A DNA stretch of 64,000 bases from Planctomycetota bacterium (GCA_021791715.1 JAJYWB010000023.1:1-64000); one strand, 5' to 3'; counted from the first letter of the stretch, positions 24,433 through 34,920 are shown. The notes: generated by a model from the sequence alone, not told the origin. A program made the numbers and translations.

Positions 24433-25440
24433 TTATTTCTTGGCTTGGGCTTCGGCGAACGCCGAATCGAAACCGCGACCCGAAGCCTTGAAATCGATTT
24501 TCTCCCGGGTGAATTTGGCGGCCTCGGCGGCGCCGTATTCGCGATCCATCCCCGAGTCTTCCCATTCGACCGAGAGCGGTCCGTCGTAGCCGATGACGTT
24601 GAGAGCCCTTGCGATCGACTCGAAATCGACCTGGCCGCGTCCCGGCGAGCGGAAATCCCAACCCCTTCTGGGATCGCCGAAATTGAGATGCGAGGCGAGG
24701 ATGCCTGAACGGCCGTCGAGCGTGCGGGCCGCGTCTTTCACGTGGACGTGGTAGATCCGATCGGGAAAGGCGCGGATGAACTCGACCGAATCGACCATTT
24801 GCCAATGCAAGTGCGACGGGTCGAAGTTAAAGCCGAATTCGGGACGGCGACCGAGCGCGTCGAGCGCCCGTTGCGCCGAGTGGAGATCGAAGGCGATTTC
24901 GGTGGGATGAACTTCGAGCGCGAACTTAACTCCGCATTCTTTAAAGACGTCTAAAATCGGATTCCAGCGTTCGGCGAGGAGTTTGTAGCCGTCGTCGATC
25001 CACGAATCGGGAACGGGAGGGAACGAATAGAGCAAGTGCCAGATCGACGAACCCGTGAAGCCGTTGACGACCTTGACCCCCAATTTTTGGGCGGCGCGGG
25101 CGGTGTCTTTCATCTCCTGAATCGCCCAGGCGCGTTTTTTCTCGGAGTCGCCGCGGATCGCATCGGGAACCCAATCGTCGGTGCGGGCGTCGAGAACGTC
25201 GAGGACGAGCTGGCCCGTCAGGTGATTCGAGATCGCCCAGCACTTGAGCCCGTACTTGGCGAGGAGCGCGATCCTGTTTTTGCAGTAATTATCATCCTTG
25301 AGCGCCTGCTGAACGTTGAAGTGATCCCCCCAGCACGGGAGCTCGATCCCGTCGTAACCCCAGGCGCTCGCTTTTTTGCATATATCTTCGAGCGTCATAT
25401 CCGCCCATTGGCCCGTGAACAAAGTGACGGGTCGCGCCAT
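24433..25440 (-). CDS. Sugar phosphate isomerase/epimerase (xylose isomerase-like TIM barrel)
   Basis: 335-aa cytoplasmic TIM-barrel protein of the AP-endonuclease-2 superfamily. Metal-ligand-like patterns are visible: [41 protein letters not shown] and [12 protein letters not shown]. The substrate is unknown, probably a sugar or inositol derivative. The ATG at 25440 has GAGGAGA about 6 bases upstream and gives the usual family N-terminus ([15 protein letters not shown]); upstream in-frame codons up to 25533 are ignored for that reason. Divergent from the HAD hydrolase gene. Confidence 0.9.
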   Translation of the reverse strand: MARPVTLFTGQWADMTLEDICKKASAWGYDGIELPCWGDHFNVQQALKDDNYCKNRIALLAKYGLKCWAISNHLTGQLVLDVLDARTDDWVPDAIRGDSEKKRAWAIQEMKDTARAAQKLGVKVVNGFTGSSIWHLLYSFPPVPDSWIDDGYKLLAERWNPILDVFKECGVKFALEVHPTEIAFDLHSAQRALDALGRRPEFGFNFDPSHLHWQMVDSVEFIRAFPDRIYHVHVKDAARTLDGRSGILASHLNFGDPRRGWDFRSPGRGQVDFESIARALNVIGYDGPLSVEWEDSGMDREYGAAEAAKFTREKIDFKASGRGFDSAFAEAQAKK

Positions 25441-25616
25441 CGTGCTCTCCTCGTGAACATATTGAGATCGGTTAGAAATCAAAACGAGCCGCGCGACGTC
25501 GTTCGTCTTGCCTCGGCGCGGTCGGGCTTCCATACTGGGCGAAAATACGAACGCCGGGGGTCGAAGTCAACGGTTTGACGCGCGGGCGGCGGGTCGGTGT
25601 CGAGCGGGTGGATTCG

Positions 25617-26333
25617 ATGGCGGACAATCCGACGAGCCTGGGTTTCGATCGTTTTCGACCGGCGCGCAGCGCCCCTCCCGACGCTGTGTTTTTCGACTTC
25701 GACGGCGTGATCGCCGACACCGAAAACATTCACATCGCGGCGTGGGAGGAGACTCTCGGCGAGATCGGCTGGGAACTCGACGACATTGATTGTTCGCCCG
25801 CGGCTTCGATCGACGACCGCGTGTTTTTCGCCGAGTTTTTGGCGTCGCGCGGGGTGACCGACGGCGATATTGAAGGATGGACGGCGCGGAAACAGCGGCG
25901 GACGATCGAGGCGCTTTCCCGCGACCCCCGCATCTTTCCGGGAGTCGTCGAAATCGTTCGGGCGCTTTACGACATCATTCCCCTCGCGGTCGTCACGGGT
26001 ACGTGGCGAGAGAATGTGGAAACCGCGCTCCGCACCGCGGGGATTCTCGACGCGTTCCTGATGATCGTCGCCAAAGACGATGTGAAACGTCCCAAGCCCG
26101 CGCCCGATTGTTACCGACTGGCGCTCAGCAGCCTGGGAGTCGCGTCGTTTCGCGCCGCGGCGATCGAAGATTCGATCACGGGATACGAATCGGCGACCGC
26201 CGCGGGAATGACCTGCTATTTGGTCGGAGATCGAATCGCCGCCGAGGATCGCCCGCCGGGAGCTCCCGTTCTGGAATCGCTCGCCGATCCTCGGTATGTT
26301 TTACGAACACTCGGATTTACAGATCTTCAATAA
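25617..26333 (+). CDS. HAD-superfamily hydrolase (phosphoglucomutase/phosphatase-like)
   Basis: 238-aa haloacid-dehalogenase-type phosphohydrolase. Motif I FFDFDGVIADTENIH gives the nucleophile DxD pair; motif II is VVTGTWREN; motif III includes KRPKPAPDCY; motif IV is IEDSITGYESA. The cap domain insert follows motif I, as in subclass IA (beta-phosphoglucomutase, phosphoglycolate phosphatase). The exact substrate cannot be told. ATG 25617 is preferred; an in-frame TTG at 25575 is possible. Confidence 0.9.
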   Translation: MADNPTSLGFDRFRPARSAPPDAVFFDFDGVIADTENIHIAAWEETLGEIGWELDDIDCSPAASIDDRVFFAEFLASRGVTDGDIEGWTARKQRRTIEALSRDPRIFPGVVEIVRALYDIIPLAVVTGTWRENVETALRTAGILDAFLMIVAKDDVKRPKPAPDCYRLALSSLGVASFRAAAIEDSITGYESATAAGMTCYLVGDRIAAEDRPPGAPVLESLADPRYVLRTLGFTDLQ

Positions 26334-26479
26334 GCGATCCCGTTGTTCCTGATTCGAGATTTCTCGCGAGGAAACGAGGTTGAACGATCGAGGAATGCGG
26401 GAGCTTGCTTGATTGCGGTCGCTCGAGTAGGCTTCATGAATTGTCGAATACATCGATCGACGACGGTTCGGAGGTCGCT

Positions 26480-29083
26480 ATGATGACGATCGTCATCGGA
26501 ATAGCGCTTGTGATCGCGCAAGCGAATCTTGGCGGAGAAACTCGACCGGCGGGGAACGTCGTCGACGGCGAGGGGAAGCCGATCGCGGGCGCGGGCGTTT
26601 TTCTTTCCGTCGGGATGAACGTCGAGGGTTCCACGCCCGTCGTCGCTCGGACGAAAACCGACGACAAGGGAGCGTTTTCATTCGATCTCCCCGCCGAAAT
26701 CGCCGACGCGAACTTGAAACAAGGAATCAAGATTTGGGCGTATGATCGCGCCAAGGGATTCACGGGCGTTTACGTTTGGCCGACCTCGAAGATTCCGAAA
26801 TTGGAATTGGTTCTCGAGCGGAGACGCGGCAGAACGTTCGTCGTCAGAGGTCCAGGCGATAAGCCGATCGTCGGGGCGAGGATCGCTCCCCGATTCGTCT
26901 CGATCGGTTCGGCTCTTGGAGGTGGATTTTTCGAACGAATCCCCGATGAACTCGCGGAATCGATTACGGTTACGACGAACGCCGAAGGCAAGGCCGAGGT
27001 TTTCGACCCCCCTCCTTCGCATTCGATCCATGCGGCGACGATCGATTCGAGTCTCACGGCTTGTCAGATTCTGAACCTCACGAATTTTCCGTCGAAAACG
27101 GCGGTTTTTGAATGGAAGCTTGAACCCGCGGGATCGCTTGCGGGATCGGTGTTTGATCAGGCGGGATCGCCGCTCGCGGGTCGAATCGTGTCGATCTGGG
27201 CGCGCGACGAGAATTCGAAACCCGCGCCGGTGCGTTTCGCCTCGGGACCGATCAAAACGGGCGCCGACGGCAAGTTCAAAACGCCGGCGGTTCTATTACT
27301 TAATCATGAATATCGAGTTTTTATCCAGGCCGAGGGAACGACCGACGCGTTTCTCTCGAATTGGATCAAGCCCGATAAGCCGGGAGATCGAACGATCGAG
27401 CTTCCGCCGATCAAGATCGGCGGGTTGAGATCGATATCCGGCAAGGTATTTGACGTTCGAGGAAACCCCGTCGCGGACGCCGAGGTGTTCCAGACGTGCG
27501 ACGGTCCGTATGACACGGCGACTCGCACCGCAGCCGACGGTTCGTTCCGCCTCGAAGGTTTGCGCTCGGGCGCTTTCTTCCTTTTTGTTCGACACGATCG
27601 TTTCCGATTTTTTGGCGGATTGTATCATAAAAATGATCAGAATATTAAAATAGCGCTGGTAAAAACAACGGAGCCTCCCCTCGCTTCGATGCCGACGATC
27701 AGGCGTACGCTCGGCGACGACGAACGGAAAAGGCTCGCGCGGCGATTGCTCGATCCCTGTTTGCAAGACATGAAAAAACAATCGGTTTCCAGTAGTTACA
27801 AGCGATGGATATTATTTTCGCTGATACAGATTGATCCCGCCGAGGTGTTGATCGAGATCGAGCGCCCCGGCTTTGATCGCCGCGACCGCGATTATTTGCT
27901 TTCCAGAACCGGGCTCAAGCTCGCCGAGACCGACCTCGCCGAGGCGACGACGGTTGTCGAGACGATCTCGGACGCCGACGGCCGAGCGAGCGCTTTGCTC
28001 GATTTGATCGACGCGATTTCCGCCGATCGTCGCGCCGATCGTCGCGCGTTATTCGATCGAGCGATCGTCGAGGCGCGGGCCGCGACGAAACCTCAAATTC
28101 GGTGTGTCTTGCTGGGGGATATCGCCGAACGGCTTGTCGAGGCGGGCGAGATCGAGCGAGCACGACCGTTGTTTGAGGAAGGTCGAGCGATCGCCGAACG
28201 GCTTCCGGAAAACCTCGATTTATCGGCCGGATTGTTCGCGGCTCGGCTCGCTTCGATCGATTATCCCGCGGCGATGAAGATCGTCTCGTCGGTTCCAACT
28301 TTTATAAAACGAAAACAATCGTCGCTCAATGTTTTGTATCACGCGGTGATGACGAATCCCGATCGAGCCGAGGAAACGCTCGCGAAGGTCGACGATTCGG
28401 TCGTTCGCGATCAAATCTCGCGAAGATTCGCGGTGCGTCGGGCGGGGGATCGTCTCGACGTTTGTGAACGTCTGGCCGCGGGGATCGATCATCCGACGCA
28501 GCGTGCGATCGCTCGAGTCTTTATCGCTCGAGGTTTGTCGAAAACGGACCCGAAGGCCGCCGCGAAATCGTTTTCGGCGGCGGTTCGCGATATCGATTTG
28601 GGGATAAAGGATAAGCGATCCATCAATATTGATTGCGCGATGATATTGCCCACCGTCGAGGAGTTCGATCCCGCTTATGTACCCGAGATTTTTTGGCGGT
28701 CCGTCTCGGTCAACAAACCGGACAACGATCCGCGCGATTTATTGAATGATCCAGGTGTTTTTAAGCCGTTATTGTTAGCGCGATACGATCGCGAGGTCGC
28801 GCGCGAGTTGCTCGATCGTTACGCGTTACGATCGGGGGCGAATTCGAGTGAGGAATTGGGTATTCCGTATTATATGGCCGAGGCGATGGTTGATCCGCGT
28901 CGCGCGGTCGAGTTGATCGAGGCTTTGCCCGCGCCTCGATCGATTTTGGACGATCTCGACGGGTCGAATTGGCTTCGGATTAAGATTTCCGAGCTCCTGG
29001 CGCGAAGCGATGAATCGGCTTGGCGAACGATTTGGGCGCGAAGTTCGGGAATGGGGGACGAACGACGGAGGGATTTTCCGTGA
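26480..29083 (+). CDS. Secreted carboxypeptidase-regulatory-domain protein with helical C-terminal repeats
   Basis: 867 aa. A short signal (MMTIVIGIALVIAQA) is followed by several CarboxypepD_reg/Big-like beta domains: GNVVDGEGKPIAGAGVFL (about 22-), PAGSLAGSVFDQAGSPLAG and ISGKVFDVRGNPVADAEVF. From about residue 420 the protein is helical, with TPR/HEAT-like character (LAEATTVVETISDADGRASALLDLID, VEAGEIERARPLFEEG). No catalytic motif was seen. CGGAGG lies 5-8 bases before the ATG pair at 26480/26483. Such fusions are common in planctomycetes; function unknown. It is convergent with the Mrr-like gene. Confidence 0.8.
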   Translation: MMTIVIGIALVIAQANLGGETRPAGNVVDGEGKPIAGAGVFLSVGMNVEGSTPVVARTKTDDKGAFSFDLPAEIADANLKQGIKIWAYDRAKGFTGVYVWPTSKIPKLELVLERRRGRTFVVRGPGDKPIVGARIAPRFVSIGSALGGGFFERIPDELAESITVTTNAEGKAEVFDPPPSHSIHAATIDSSLTACQILNLTNFPSKTAVFEWKLEPAGSLAGSVFDQAGSPLAGRIVSIWARDENSKPAPVRFASGPIKTGADGKFKTPAVLLLNHEYRVFIQAEGTTDAFLSNWIKPDKPGDRTIELPPIKIGGLRSISGKVFDVRGNPVADAEVFQTCDGPYDTATRTAADGSFRLEGLRSGAFFLFVRHDRFRFFGGLYHKNDQNIKIALVKTTEPPLASMPTIRRTLGDDERKRLARRLLDPCLQDMKKQSVSSSYKRWILFSLIQIDPAEVLIEIERPGFDRRDRDYLLSRTGLKLAETDLAEATTVVETISDADGRASALLDLIDAISADRRADRRALFDRAIVEARAATKPQIRCVLLGDIAERLVEAGEIERARPLFEEGRAIAERLPENLDLSAGLFAARLASIDYPAAMKIVSSVPTFIKRKQSSLNVLYHAVMTNPDRAEETLAKVDDSVVRDQISRRFAVRRAGDRLDVCERLAAGIDHPTQRAIARVFIARGLSKTDPKAAAKSFSAAVRDIDLGIKDKRSINIDCAMILPTVEEFDPAYVPEIFWRSVSVNKPDNDPRDLLNDPGVFKPLLLARYDREVARELLDRYALRSGANSSEELGIPYYMAEAMVDPRRAVELIEALPAPRSILDDLDGSNWLRIKISELLARSDESAWRTIWARSSGMGDERRRDFP

Positions 29084-29104
29084 AGACATGTTGCTGTTTA
29101 ATAT

Positions 29105-30121
29105 TCAGTTGTTCATTCCATATCGTCTGATTAGAGACGCCAATTCACGACCGTTGATCAGCGCGATTGGAACTTTTCCGTGGCTCGAAGCCTCGGCGAC
29201 GGCGGCGTGCGAGTAATAACTCGTCGTGACGATGCATCCGATTGAATTCGGGAGAATACTACCTCGAAGCTCCGCGACTTCACGCCTGCCGACAGTGTGC
29301 AGCCAGCGCTTGGCTTGAATCTGAACCAATATGTGTCGCATCGGCCAAGAAGCCAAACCTGGGCGTGCGTTAATATCGATTCCGCCGTCCTGGCTATATC
29401 GAGTTACCTTTACATCATTAAAACCCGTACGCAATAGCAATTCGCTGATCGTGTTCTCGAATTGCTTGGGGTCTTGTTTGAGAAGAAGACTTCGCACCTG
29501 TTCAAGTTCCGCCGAATCATCGAGACGATCGCCGACGATCGGAGGTTCCGTGAGTTCAATCTGTCGATCGGCGATTTCAATGCGTTCTTCAATACTGTGA
29601 TTATTAAACAACATAGCAATCGTCTCTCTGTCAAACGCCACTGCGATCTCTTTTTGTTGATCATGAATATAGAGTTCGAAGACGAACGCGGAACGCTTCG
29701 AACCGGAAGCGTCGATCTGTATTTCGGCGTAAGAACGTATATGTTGCAGTAAACCGAGGAACTTCCATCGTTTTGGTCCCGAGGTGCGATCACGTCGGCC
29801 GGATTGCAACTGAAACGCCCAGATGGGGAAGAATTCTGTCGATTGTCGAGGGATGGCGGCGTTACGACCCGAAATTTCCTGATCGCCCATTCGACCCGCC
29901 GCCGTATACACCAAGATGTTCCCCTCCACGCGATCGTGATACGGATTTTCGGCGAGAGCTTTCGCGTCAGGGAGGGATGTCATGACGACGATTCTCCGAG
30001 TTTTTCCGTCGGCCGAAGTTTTTATACGAATACCTCCGGCGTTACCGACTTCCAAAGATCGATAAATTTCTTCATTCGAGTAAAGCGAGTCGATTAAGAA
30101 CGAATCGAGACACTTGATCAT
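29105..30121 (-). CDS. Probable type IV restriction endonuclease (SRA-like reader + Mrr nuclease)
   Basis: 338 aa from ATG 30121 (GTG 30130 also possible). The N-terminal about 160 residues have a pattern reminiscent of SRA/YDG-type modified-base readers: NAGGIRIK, a VEGNILVYTAAGRMGDQ stretch, GRNAAI, and FLGLL..FELYIHD. The C-terminal 120 residues are an Mrr-type PD-(D/E)xK nuclease: FENTISELLLRTGF, DGGIDI (D about 245-249) and VQIQAK (Q-x-K variant), then GCIVTTSYYSHAA. It would cut modified foreign DNA. No methyltransferase is adjacent. Its codon use and base composition are more AT-rich and less GATC-rich than neighbours, suggesting transfer. Confidence 0.78.
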   Translation of the reverse strand: MIKCLDSFLIDSLYSNEEIYRSLEVGNAGGIRIKTSADGKTRRIVVMTSLPDAKALAENPYHDRVEGNILVYTAAGRMGDQEISGRNAAIPRQSTEFFPIWAFQLQSGRRDRTSGPKRWKFLGLLQHIRSYAEIQIDASGSKRSAFVFELYIHDQQKEIAVAFDRETIAMLFNNHSIEERIEIADRQIELTEPPIVGDRLDDSAELEQVRSLLLKQDPKQFENTISELLLRTGFNDVKVTRYSQDGGIDINARPGLASWPMRHILVQIQAKRWLHTVGRREVAELRGSILPNSIGCIVTTSYYSHAAVAEASSHGKVPIALINGRELASLIRRYGMNN

Positions 30122-30130
30122 TAGGATCAC

Positions 30131-30373
30131 CGAATATCGGATGAATTGATCGCTTTTTTCACGACTAATTGAACGCTCGCAGAAAAGGAGATCGGCTTAT
30201 CGGTCCGAGCCCGAGGCATTATCCGACGGCGAGACGGGAAGATCAATAAGCGACTTAATGGAAATGAGAGAACCGGGAACATCTTCATTTCGCTTTGACG
30301 ACAAATAAATATTCAATATATGATTGATACAGTAGATTTGTAATTTAGGTGATCAATCTCGGCCCCCCGCCGA
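30131..30373. other. Intergenic region, no gene seen
   Basis: Together with the following promoter this makes about 340 bp between the Mrr-like gene and aldehyde dehydrogenase. It is AT-rich around 30300-30345; no open frame with a ribosome-binding site, no hairpin and no repeat was found. Confidence 0.45.
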
Positions 30374-30402
30374 TTGTCTCTCGATCCGATCGGGGCTAGG
30401 AT
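30374..30402 (+). promoter_or_regulatory. Probable promoter of the aldehyde dehydrogenase gene
   Basis: TTGTCT (30374-30379), 17-bp spacer, TAGGAT (30397-30402), about 60 bases before the start codon. Confidence 0.5.
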
Positions 30403-30461
30403 AAACTTTCGAGGAACGAGGTTTACCTTCTCCGACCGACGATTCCACAAGGAGGCTTGAA

Positions 30462-31937
30462 ATGGCGACCGCGACCAAACCGCGACGCGCGACCCCGAAA
30501 ACGCATCAAACCCAAATGCTGATCGACGGTAAGTGGCGTTCGAGCGCGAGCGGCAAAACGTTCGCGACGATCAATCCAGCGACCGAGGAGGTGATCGCCG
30601 AGGTCGCCGAGGGGGACGCCGCCGATATCGACGCCGCGGTCAAGGCGGCGCGAAAGGCGTTCGATTCGGGTCCCTGGCGCAAAACCGACGCTCGCGATCG
30701 AGGTCGGCTTATGAATAAACTCGCCGATCTGATCGAAAGCCATATCGACGAACTCGCCGAGCTTGAAACGCTCGATAACGGCAAACCCCTTCGCGAAAGC
30801 CGCAACGCCGATCTGCCGCTCGTGATCGATTGCTTTCGATATTTCGCGGGCTGGGCCGATAAAATCCACGGCCAAACGATCCCGATTCGCGGCGATTATT
30901 TCTGCTACACCAAGCTCGAACCCGTCGGCGTCGCCGGGCAGATTATCCCCTGGAATTTCCCGATGCTGATGGTCGCGTGGAAGTGGGCGCCGGCTCTCGC
31001 CGCGGGTTGTACCGTCGTGCTCAAACCCGCCGAACAAACGCCGCTCACGGCTCTTCGGCTCGGCGAATTGGCTCTTGAAGCGGGTTATCCCGCGGGGGTC
31101 GTCAACATCGTTCCCGGTTACGGAGAGACCGCGGGCGCGGCGCTCGTCAATCATCCCGGCGTCGATAAAATCGCTTTCACGGGCGAGGGTCGGACCGCCA
31201 AGATCATCATGCGGAACGCCGCCGAGACTCTCAAAAGGATCACGTTCGAGCTCGGCGGAAAGAGCCCGAACATCGTCTTCGCCGACGCCGATCTTGATAA
31301 AGCGGTCGACGGCGCGGTGCTGGGTCTGTTCCTCAATCAGGGGCAATGCTGCTGCGCCGGCAGTCGCTTGTTCGTGCAGGAAAGCGCGCACGCCGAGTTC
31401 GTCGAGCGTCTTGTGGACAAGGTGAAAAAGCGGAAAGTGGGCGATCCGTTCGAATCCGACACCGATCAGGGGCCTCAAGTCGATCAAGCTCAATTTGATA
31501 AGATCATGTCTTACATTGAGAAGGGTCGGAACGAGGGAGCGAAGTGCGTCGCGGGGGGATCGCGGGTGGGCGAACGGGGCTATTTCGTCGCTCCGACGGT
31601 GTTCGACGACGTGACCGACCGGATGGCGATCGCGCGCGACGAGATTTTCGGGCCTGTGCTTTCGGTGATCAAATTCCGCGAGATCGACGAGGTCGTCGAG
31701 CGAGCCAACGCGACCGATTACGGCCTCGCCGCGGCGGTTTGGACCCGCGATATCGGCAAGGCGCACGCGATCGCCGACCGGGTTCGAGCGGGAACGGTTT
31801 GGGTGAACTGTTACGACGTTTTCGACGCCGCGGCGCCTTTCGGCGGGTTCAAACAGAGCGGAATCGGCCGCGAACTCGGCCAGAAGGCTCTCGACGTTTA
31901 CACCGAGAGCAAAACCGTCACCGTCTCGCTTGATTAA
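30462..31937 (+). CDS. NAD(P)-dependent aldehyde dehydrogenase
   Basis: 491-aa enzyme of the ALDH superfamily, oxidising aldehydes to carboxylic acids. NAD-binding motif [20 protein letters not shown]; catalytic Glu in [11 protein letters not shown] (about 264); catalytic Cys in [11 protein letters not shown] (about 298-300). Length and motifs fit the ALDH1/2 or betaine-aldehyde-type group; the natural aldehyde is unknown. A strong AAGGAGG site lies 7 bases upstream of the ATG, a promoter at 30374-30402 and an intrinsic terminator at 31951-31985, so it is probably monocistronic. Confidence 0.95.
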   Translation: MATATKPRRATPKTHQTQMLIDGKWRSSASGKTFATINPATEEVIAEVAEGDAADIDAAVKAARKAFDSGPWRKTDARDRGRLMNKLADLIESHIDELAELETLDNGKPLRESRNADLPLVIDCFRYFAGWADKIHGQTIPIRGDYFCYTKLEPVGVAGQIIPWNFPMLMVAWKWAPALAAGCTVVLKPAEQTPLTALRLGELALEAGYPAGVVNIVPGYGETAGAALVNHPGVDKIAFTGEGRTAKIIMRNAAETLKRITFELGGKSPNIVFADADLDKAVDGAVLGLFLNQGQCCCAGSRLFVQESAHAEFVERLVDKVKKRKVGDPFESDTDQGPQVDQAQFDKIMSYIEKGRNEGAKCVAGGSRVGERGYFVAPTVFDDVTDRMAIARDEIFGPVLSVIKFREIDEVVERANATDYGLAAAVWTRDIGKAHAIADRVRAGTVWVNCYDVFDAAAPFGGFKQSGIGRELGQKALDVYTESKTVTVSLD

Positions 31938-31950
31938 ACATGAACTTACC

Positions 31951-31985
31951 GGAGCGCGGAGAGATTCCGCGCTCCCGATCTTTTC
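31951..31985 (+). terminator. Intrinsic terminator after aldehyde dehydrogenase
   Basis: GGAGCGCGGA (31951-31960) and TCCGCGCTCC (31966-31975) form a perfect 10-bp stem with a 5-base loop, followed by CGATCTTTTC. Confidence 0.75.
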
Positions 31986-32051
31986 ATGCCAAACGCGCTT
32001 CGATTCGTTATCAGCCGTTCGATTTCAATCCGGAAATAGGGTTTCGGCCTC

Positions 32052-34013
32052 ATGCGCTTCGATCGACGAACGGCGACAACCTATCCTTTTATAACCGCAT
32101 GTTTGATCGTTTTGACGTTGTCTCGCCCGTCTCCCGGTCGAGCCGCGGTGGACGTCGATCGCGTGCGGTCGCGGTATGAGAAGAAGGAATATCGGATTCC
32201 GATGCGCGACGGTGTGAAGTTGTTCACAATCGTTTACGCTCCGCGCGACGGCTCGAAAAAATATCCGATTCTGCTCGAACGGACTCCGTACGGAATCGGC
32301 CCCTACGGCGCGGACGCTTATCGCGAGGCGCTCGGTCCGTCGCGTTTGTTCGAGGAATCCGGGTATATCTTCGTCTATCAAGATGTACGCGGATGTTACA
32401 TGTCGGAGGGGGAGTTCGAGGACGTTCGTCCGTGTCTTATCGATCGGCGCGACGCTCGCGCGATCGACGAATCGACCGACGCTTACGATACGGTCGATTG
32501 GCTGATCAAAACGACGCCGAACTCGAACGGCAAGGTCGGCCTTTGGGGGATCTCGTATCCAGGGTTTTACGCGGCCGCGGCTCTCGTCGAGGCGCATCCC
32601 GCGATCGCCGCGGTTTCGCCTCAGGCGCCGATCGTCGACTGGTTCGTCGGCGACGACACGCATCACAACGGAGCGCTCTTTCTTCAGCAAGAGTTCAATT
32701 TCGACGCGGTTTTTGGAATTCCAAGGTCGGGGCCGACGACCGAATCGAATCCCGCGTTCCATCACGGGACCGACGACGCGTATCGGTTTTTTCTCGACCT
32801 CGGGCCGATCGCGCGAGCGAACGAATTATACTTTCACGGCAAACATAAGTTTTGGAATGATGTGATGAATCATGGAACCTACGATTTATTTTGGAAGCGG
32901 CGCGATCTTTCGCGGCATATCGATCGCGTGAAATCGCCCGTGTTGACCGTGGGGGGCTGGTACGACGCCGAGGATTTGTACGGATCGCTTCATGTTTTTC
33001 AGCGGATCGAAGTGACGAGCCCTGGAACCGAGAACGTGCTGGCGATGGGGCCCTGGGCGCACGGCGCCTGGAACGACCCCGACGGCGGCTCGTCGCTCGG
33101 GCCGATTTTGTTCGGGTCGTCGACTTCGCGATATTATCAAACCGAAATCGAGTTTCCTTTTTTTGAAAAGCATCTGAAGAATCGAGGATCATGGAATCCC
33201 GCCAAGGCGATCGTTTTTGAGACGGGGCGGAACGCGTGGAGAGAACTCGACGCGTGGCCGCCGCGGACCGCTCGTCGTCGTTCGTTGTACCCGGGTTCGG
33301 CTGGGACGCTCGGATTTGAAGAACCGCGCAGTCGCGCGATGTCGTTCGACGAATTCGTGAGCGATCCCGCCGACCCAGTCCCGTACACGTCGAAAATCTC
33401 GATCGATTATCCCGCGAGTTTCATGATCGAGGATCAGCGATTCGTCGCGGGGCGAGCCGACGTCGTTTCTTATCGCTCGGCGCCGCTTGAAAATGATCTG
33501 ACGATCGCCGGACCGATCGAGGTCGACTTGTATGTTTCCACCTCGGGGACCGATTCGGACTGGGTGGTGAAGGTGATCGACGAATATCCCGATCGACTCG
33601 ATCGCAAAGCCTCCGACGCCGCACGCGACCGGCCCTCGCCCGATCGTGCTCCGGCCGTTCCCGGACGCGATCCGTCACACGCTCCGCTCGATCGCCTCGC
33701 GGGTTATCAACGCCTCGTTCGCGGCGACGTGATGCGGGGTAAATTTCGCGAGAGCCTGGAAAACCCCAAACCGTTCGAGCCGAACCGACCGACTCGCGTT
33801 CGCTTTGACATGCAAGACGTTTATCACACGTTTTTGCGCGGGCATCGATTGATGATTCAGATCCAGGGAAGTTGGTTCCCGCTCGTCGATCGTAATCCAC
33901 AGACGTTCGTCGATATTTATCACGCCCGCGCCGGCGATTTTCATAGGGCGACGCAACGCGTTTATCACGACCGCGATCGCCCTTCTCGAATCAATGTTCG
34001 TGTTTTTCCATAG
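32052..34013 (+). CDS. Secreted CocE/NonD family hydrolase (X-Pro dipeptidyl-peptidase-like)
   Basis: 653-aa alpha/beta hydrolase. An N-terminal signal peptide (about 8-31) is followed by the S15/CocE catalytic domain: MRDGVKLFT, LERTPYG, VYQDVRGC, and the nucleophile S168 in GISYPGF; Asp and His of the triad are expected near GGWYDAEDLYGSL and MGPWAHGAW. A C-terminal beta-sandwich (from about 440; LTIAGPIEVDLYVSTSGTDSDWVVK) matches the XPD C-terminal domain. Family members cleave acyl esters or X-Pro peptides; the substrate is unknown. Confidence 0.92.
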   Translation: MRFDRRTATTYPFITACLIVLTLSRPSPGRAAVDVDRVRSRYEKKEYRIPMRDGVKLFTIVYAPRDGSKKYPILLERTPYGIGPYGADAYREALGPSRLFEESGYIFVYQDVRGCYMSEGEFEDVRPCLIDRRDARAIDESTDAYDTVDWLIKTTPNSNGKVGLWGISYPGFYAAAALVEAHPAIAAVSPQAPIVDWFVGDDTHHNGALFLQQEFNFDAVFGIPRSGPTTESNPAFHHGTDDAYRFFLDLGPIARANELYFHGKHKFWNDVMNHGTYDLFWKRRDLSRHIDRVKSPVLTVGGWYDAEDLYGSLHVFQRIEVTSPGTENVLAMGPWAHGAWNDPDGGSSLGPILFGSSTSRYYQTEIEFPFFEKHLKNRGSWNPAKAIVFETGRNAWRELDAWPPRTARRRSLYPGSAGTLGFEEPRSRAMSFDEFVSDPADPVPYTSKISIDYPASFMIEDQRFVAGRADVVSYRSAPLENDLTIAGPIEVDLYVSTSGTDSDWVVKVIDEYPDRLDRKASDAARDRPSPDRAPAVPGRDPSHAPLDRLAGYQRLVRGDVMRGKFRESLENPKPFEPNRPTRVRFDMQDVYHTFLRGHRLMIQIQGSWFPLVDRNPQTFVDIYHARAGDFHRATQRVYHDRDRPSRINVRVFP

Positions 34014-34160
34014 GGATAAGAATCTTTATGGTATAAATACCGGATTCTCGGCTCGGCGTGCGTCTTAAATGCGACCCGCGACTTGCGGATCGGCCGACCG
34101 CCGGCGAAGATGTTCGGTCGTGAATCGTTTCCATTCGGTAGGAATCAGGGAGCACGCGTG

Positions 34161-34571
34161 ATGAAGATTGTTTTGACGGTATCCGCGCTCTGTTTCGTGG
34201 GGGTCGCGGTTTTGGGGGCGATCGCCTCGACCCGCGGCGAGCACGGCGCCAAGCTGGCGCACATGGTGTTTTTCAAGCTCAAGGACAGGTCCGAGGAATC
34301 GCGCGATAAGTTTGTCGCGTCGTGTCTTAAGTATTTGTCGAATCATGAGGGGACGGTCTATTTTTCGGTTGGAACGCTGACCGACGAGACGATCGAGCCC
34401 GCGGTGAACGATCGCGATTACGACGTCGCTTTGCACGCGGTGTTCGAGAGCAAGGAAGCCGAGGGGAAATACCTCAAGAATCCGCGTCATTTGAAGTTCG
34501 TCGATGAGAACAAGGCGAACTTCGCCAAAGTGCGCGTGTTCGATTCTTACATCGTCGAAGCCGGCAAATGA
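34161..34571 (+). CDS. Secreted Dabb (stress-responsive A/B barrel) domain protein
   Basis: 136 aa. A signal peptide or anchor (MKIVLTVSALCFVGVAVLG) is followed by a dimeric alpha-beta barrel domain beginning LAHMVFFKLKDRSEES and ending FAKVRVFDSYI, the usual Dabb pattern. Function of exported Dabb proteins is not known. The ATG at 34161 is preferred over 34083 because CAGGGAG lies 8 bases upstream and the signal sequence then starts at Met 1. Confidence 0.86.
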   Translation: MKIVLTVSALCFVGVAVLGAIASTRGEHGAKLAHMVFFKLKDRSEESRDKFVASCLKYLSNHEGTVYFSVGTLTDETIEPAVNDRDYDVALHAVFESKEAEGKYLKNPRHLKFVDENKANFAKVRVFDSYIVEAGK

Positions 34572-34891
34572 TCGATCGCGCCGACGAGCGAGCGTCGAGC
34601 GATTGCGATCGATCGGCGCCGCGTCGCCGCGCATCGGGGGTTTGATCGACGCGATCGCTCGCCGCGACGATCGCTTCGCGAGCGCATCGCTTTGTTATGA
34701 AGTGATGTGGATTTTTGGAATCGAGACGATCGATCGAAAAATCGAACCCGCGGATGCGCTTCGCGACGCTCTTTTACGATACTGTCTCTTACATGGATGT
34801 TCGTTTTGGAACGGTGATCCTGTTTTTAGGGAATCTTTTCGGTTTGGGCGTGAAGGTCGGCCGCGGGTAACGACGCCAAGGCTCGGTCGGC
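34572..34891. other. Intergenic region, no gene seen
   Basis: About 320 bp rich in CGATCG words in its first half. One plus-strand frame stays open through most of it (peptide containing SLCYEVMWIFGIETIDRK), but no ribosome-binding site or family resemblance supports a gene. Confidence 0.4.
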
Positions 34892-34920
34892 TTGCCTTTA
34901 GACGCGCGAACTCCTATCAT
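34892..34920 (+). promoter_or_regulatory. Possible promoter of the squalene-cyclase-like gene
   Basis: TTGCCT (34892-34897), 17-bp spacer, TATCAT (34915-34920), 75 bases before the start codon. Confidence 0.45.

Noticed and set aside
30423-31766. 447-residue minus-strand open frame opposite aldehyde dehydrogenase
   Set aside because: Shadow of a well-conserved gene; translation has no domain features.
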